Assembly: GCA_030606525.1 (NCBI GenBank)
Contig: JAUWGG010000049.1
Span: forward strand, 1 to 7,054
DNA: 7,054 nt
Direction of reading: 5' to 3'
Source of the DNA: Methanobacteriota archaeon
GTDB taxonomy: Archaea; Thermoplasmatota; Thermoplasmata; JAUWGG01
Part shown: positions 5,394 to 7,054 of the stretch, piece after piece
How the letters are laid out: the number at the start of each line of letters is the position of its first letter
How positions within the stretch are numbered: the first letter of the stretch is position 1
Translations under genes and position numbers: made by a program
Notes under the pieces: generated by a model
Told to the model about the DNA's origin: nothing
The model's input: only the letters and a program-made list of their open reading frames with translations
The model's database searches: none

Positions 5394-5678
5394 GTGAGTG
5401 AATGTCCCATATGCAATGCAACACTATCAAAAGAGAGAAGAGAGATCGAAAAAGGTGTATTCGCAGAAGTGGAAGTATGCCCTAAGTGCAGTGATGAATG
5501 GATAGATGAAACTGAATACAAGAGATTATATGATATTTTTAGAAGAAGAGCTTTCAAGGTCGGCGGCAGCATTGCTATCAGAATTCCCAAGGAAATAGCG
5601 AATGCAGTGAAGATACATGAGGGTGACGAGCTTAAGTTCAGTGTGGTCAAGAAGAAGATCATCATCGAACCTACGTAA
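5394..5678 (+). CDS. YgiT-type zinc finger - AbrB/SpoVT fusion, putative antitoxin
   Basis: This 94-aa protein has two parts. Residues 1-40 are an MqsA/YgiT-like zinc finger with Cys4, Cys7, Cys29 and Cys32 (CPIC, CPKC). Residues about 53-94 form a swapped-hairpin AbrB/SpoVT DNA-binding domain: FKVGGSIAIRIPKEIANAVK, then IHEGDELKF and KKKIIIEPT. AbrB domains usually bind operator DNA as dimers, and zinc-finger halves of the MqsA type bind the toxin. This supports an antitoxin and autorepressor for the DUF4258 protein just upstream, whose stop codon it nearly touches. Zinc ligands and the AbrB core are intact, so it should be functional. Its last codons are repeated at 4617-4638, suggesting an earlier second copy. 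It ends 11 bases from the stop of the convergent transporter gene. The functional pairing is inferred from context. Confidence 0.8.
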   Translation: MSECPICNATLSKERREIEKGVFAEVEVCPKCSDEWIDETEYKRLYDIFRRRAFKVGGSIAIRIPKEIANAVKIHEGDELKFSVVKKKIIIEPT

Positions 5679-5681
5679 ATT
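5660..5681 (+). repeat. Right copy of 22-bp near-direct repeat (intact AbrB gene 3' end)
   Basis: This copy lies in the last codons and just past the TAA of the zinc-finger/AbrB gene. With the left copy at 4617-4638 it brackets the DUF2283/DUF4258 island; equivalent bases are 1,043 bases apart. Similarity stops on both sides. Confidence 0.55.
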
Positions 5682-5693
5682 GTAGATATCTAC
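5682..5693. terminator. Palindrome at the convergent gene ends
   Basis: GTAGATATCTAC is a perfect 12-bp palindrome lying between the zinc-finger/AbrB stop and inside the last codons of the transporter. ACGTA at 5673-5677 and TACGT at 5691-5695 can form an alternative hairpin. A TTTT run follows on the plus strand at 5696-5699. It may help end or separate the two converging transcripts, but a palindrome without a loop is weak evidence. Confidence 0.25.
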
Positions 5694-6856
5694 GTTTTCC
5701 TCAATGGTAACAAGAATCTTGGGATCTTGAGTTGTTTTTCAACTGCAATAAGTACAAGAACAGAGAGGGGGATCAAAGCAGTTATCGTTATGAAGAACAA
5801 GAGATCGGGAGAATATTCGAAAAGAATTCCTCCTATATATGGGGAGAGAATGAAAGCAACGCCTGTGATCGTGCTGTAAACACCATATGCCTTTCCTAAG
5901 GATATCGTAGAAAAATCCTTGCCCACTATTGAGACCATGACAGCGCTGGCTGTGATCACTACGCCAGTGAGGAATAAAGATAAAGAAAATAGAGGAATAG
6001 AGTGCGCTAAGATTAAGATGATCAGTGAAAAGGAGAATATGATCATGAATGTAGAGAGCAAGATACCGCTCTTCACTTTCTTGCCGTATTTCCCACATAT
6101 AAAGCTGAGAATGCCAGCTCCGAGTGAGGAGATAGAACCCAATACACCTACCCAGAATATTGTTAAACCTTTTGCCCCCTCTAAATATATGGGCAGAAAG
6201 GGCCTCGGCATGTTGAGGAAGAAGAGCACTGCTCCAAAAAGGAGGGAATATTTTAGTAAGCGTTTATCTTTAAAAAGATCCCTGTAACTTGTTTTTACCA
6301 TACCAGCATTTGGTTTTTGCTTTCCAATGAGAACACATATAAAAGTGGACAAAGAAAAGAATATAAAGGAAAGAAAGAACAAGTTCTTCATATCTACGAC
6401 TTCCGAGATGTATCCACCTATGGCAGGAGCGAAGATGAGGGCGAAAGAGCTTGATGACCATATGATCGTGAAAGTAGAAGCTAACGAGCTTTTAGAGGTG
6501 AAATCGGTTATGTAAGCATTGACAGCAGGCATACAAAAACCCGAAATCATGTAAATGATCATCCCCACTCCAAGCCAAATCCAAGTGTTTGCGAAAGCGA
6601 ATATTAAAACAGAAAAGGTACCCAAGAGCCAACCAACCAGCATGATGGATTTCCTATCATATTTATCTGCAAGGATCCCACCAGGTATATAGGATAGAGT
6701 TGCAGCGATGAATGCTACCGAGAATATTAGACCTACCTGAACAGCGTTCGCTCCCAACTCCATCGCATAAATGGGAAATATATACCAATAAAGGCCAAAC
6801 CCAAATCCCCAAAAGAAAAGGGATATGAAGAGCAAGCGCATGTTCCTATCGAGCAT
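5690..6856 (-). CDS. Major facilitator superfamily transporter
   Basis: This 388-aa integral membrane protein has about twelve hydrophobic segments in two six-helix halves separated by a charged loop (about residues 178-200, GKQKPNAGMVKTSYRDLFKD). The MFS motif A, GGILADKYDRKSIML, lies at 59-73 between helices 2 and 3, with Asp64 and the RK pair. Length and order fit a 12-helix drug or metabolite MFS permease in the cytoplasmic membrane. The substrate cannot be read from the sequence. The start at 6856 has no Shine-Dalgarno but sits about 22-25 bases from a TATA-like stretch, consistent with a leaderless message; Met6 at 6841 is an alternative. It is divergent from the acetyl-CoA synthetase-like gene and convergent with the toxin-antitoxin-like island. 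Confidence 0.85.
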   Translation of the reverse strand: MLDRNMRLLFISLFFWGFGFGLYWYIFPIYAMELGANAVQVGLIFSVAFIAATLSYIPGGILADKYDRKSIMLVGWLLGTFSVLIFAFANTWIWLGVGMIIYMISGFCMPAVNAYITDFTSKSSLASTFTIIWSSSSFALIFAPAIGGYISEVVDMKNLFFLSFIFFSLSTFICVLIGKQKPNAGMVKTSYRDLFKDKRLLKYSLLFGAVLFFLNMPRPFLPIYLEGAKGLTIFWVGVLGSISSLGAGILSFICGKYGKKVKSGILLSTFMIIFSFSLIILILAHSIPLFSLSLFLTGVVITASAVMVSIVGKDFSTISLGKAYGVYSTITGVAFILSPYIGGILFEYSPDLLFFITITALIPLSVLVLIAVEKQLKIPRFLLPLRKT

Positions 6857-6871
6857 AGAGGGGTGAAATAG

Positions 6872-6883
6872 TTTTTAAATATA
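6872..6883 (-). promoter_or_regulatory. TATA-like element of the transporter gene
   Basis: On the minus strand this reads TATATTTAAAAA, about 22 bases from its centre to ATG 6856. It would start transcription at or near the ATG, giving a leaderless or nearly leaderless mRNA. Confidence 0.45.
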
Positions 6884-6912
6884 CAATGATTGTGGAATGA
6901 ACCTGCTAACAT

Positions 6913-6922
6913 AAAATATAAT
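6913..6922 (+). promoter_or_regulatory. TATA-like element for the acetyl-CoA synthetase-like gene
   Basis: AAAATATAAT in the 125-bp divergent spacer would start a rightward transcript near 6943. That leaves a leader of about 40 bases that contains the AAGGAGAT ribosome site at 6968-6975, six bases before ATG 6982. Confidence 0.4.
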
Positions 6923-6981
6923 TAGGTGAAGGCATATACCACCGAACCACCAAAGACGATATATGGGAAGGAGATTAGGAC

Positions 6982-7054
6982 ATGAATAGTGATAGTACGA
7001 AAAAAGAGCTAGATGTGCTGCTGGAAGAAAAAAGAGTTTTCAATCCATCTAAAA
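6982..7054 (+). CDS. Acetyl-CoA synthetase-like protein, N-terminal start (partial)
   Basis: Only the first 24 codons are inside the window, reading MNSDSTKKELDVLLEEKRVF then NPSK. The LLxEKRVFxP(P/S) pattern is how many AMP-forming acetate/acyl-CoA synthetases begin (the ACAS_N region), so this is probably an acetyl-CoA synthetase that activates acetate with ATP and CoA. The ATP-binding and CoA domains lie beyond the right edge. AAGGAGAT at 6968-6975, six bases upstream, supports ATG 6982. If correct, acetyl-CoA supply is encoded near the acetyl-CoA-consuming mevalonate genes, though in a separate transcription unit. The call rests on a short stretch. Confidence 0.5.
   Translation, partial: MNSDSTKKELDVLLEEKRVFNPSK

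Noticed and set aside
5225..5665. 146-codon minus-strand frame opposite DUF4258 and the AbrB gene
   Set aside because: It is antisense to two genes with clear family motifs, has no recognisable domain of its own and no good ribosome site.
5919..6287. 122-codon plus-strand frame inside the transporter region
   Set aside because: The opposite strand encodes a full-length MFS protein with motif A; this frame is a by-product.
1..7054. CRISPR array, tRNA or rRNA genes
   Set aside because: No regularly spaced repeats, cloverleaf elements or rRNA-like stretches were found on reading either strand.

Overview
The window looks archaeal. It carries the archaeal arrangement of early mevalonate genes (XRE-type regulator, ~350-aa HMG-CoA synthase, SCP-x-like thiolase, DUF35 zinc-ribbon/OB protein), TATA boxes about 25 nt before leaderless-looking starts, and strong GGAGGTGAT-type ribosome sites before internal operon genes. 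AT-rich DNA and leaderless first genes suggest a euryarchaeal, perhaps Thermoplasmata-like, organism. That placement is inference.

Layout. (1) 3-344: 3' end of a nucleotidyltransferase-like gene entering from the left. (2) 345-719: no gene, but dense inverted-repeat structure that could be a structured RNA, followed by operator-like half-sites and a TATA box. (3) 720-4614: a same-strand cluster of COG1709-like regulator, HMG-CoA synthase, thiolase homologue, DUF35 protein and a DUF2299-like protein. The three central genes overlap or nearly touch and should form the acetyl-CoA -> acetoacetyl-CoA -> HMG-CoA channelling complex known from methanogenic archaea. (4) 4615-5689: a small toxin-antitoxin-like island. 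A DUF2283 gene (minus strand, with a possible 28-codon follower) is divergent from a DUF4258 gene that overlaps a zinc-finger/AbrB antitoxin-like gene. The island is bracketed by 22-bp near-identical copies of the AbrB gene's 3' end. (5) 5690-6856: an MFS transporter on the minus strand, convergent with the island. (6) 6982-7054: the first codons of an acetyl-CoA synthetase-like gene, divergent from the transporter.

The most notable point is the thiolase homologue. It sits exactly where the acetoacetyl-CoA thiolase should be, yet the nucleophilic Cys position is Asp (ADASGG) and the GHP His position is Gln (GQP). Either the lineage has a rewired or scaffold thiolase, or acetoacetyl-CoA is made elsewhere. 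Second are the bracketed DUF2283/DUF4258/AbrB island and the possible structured RNA at about 347-629.
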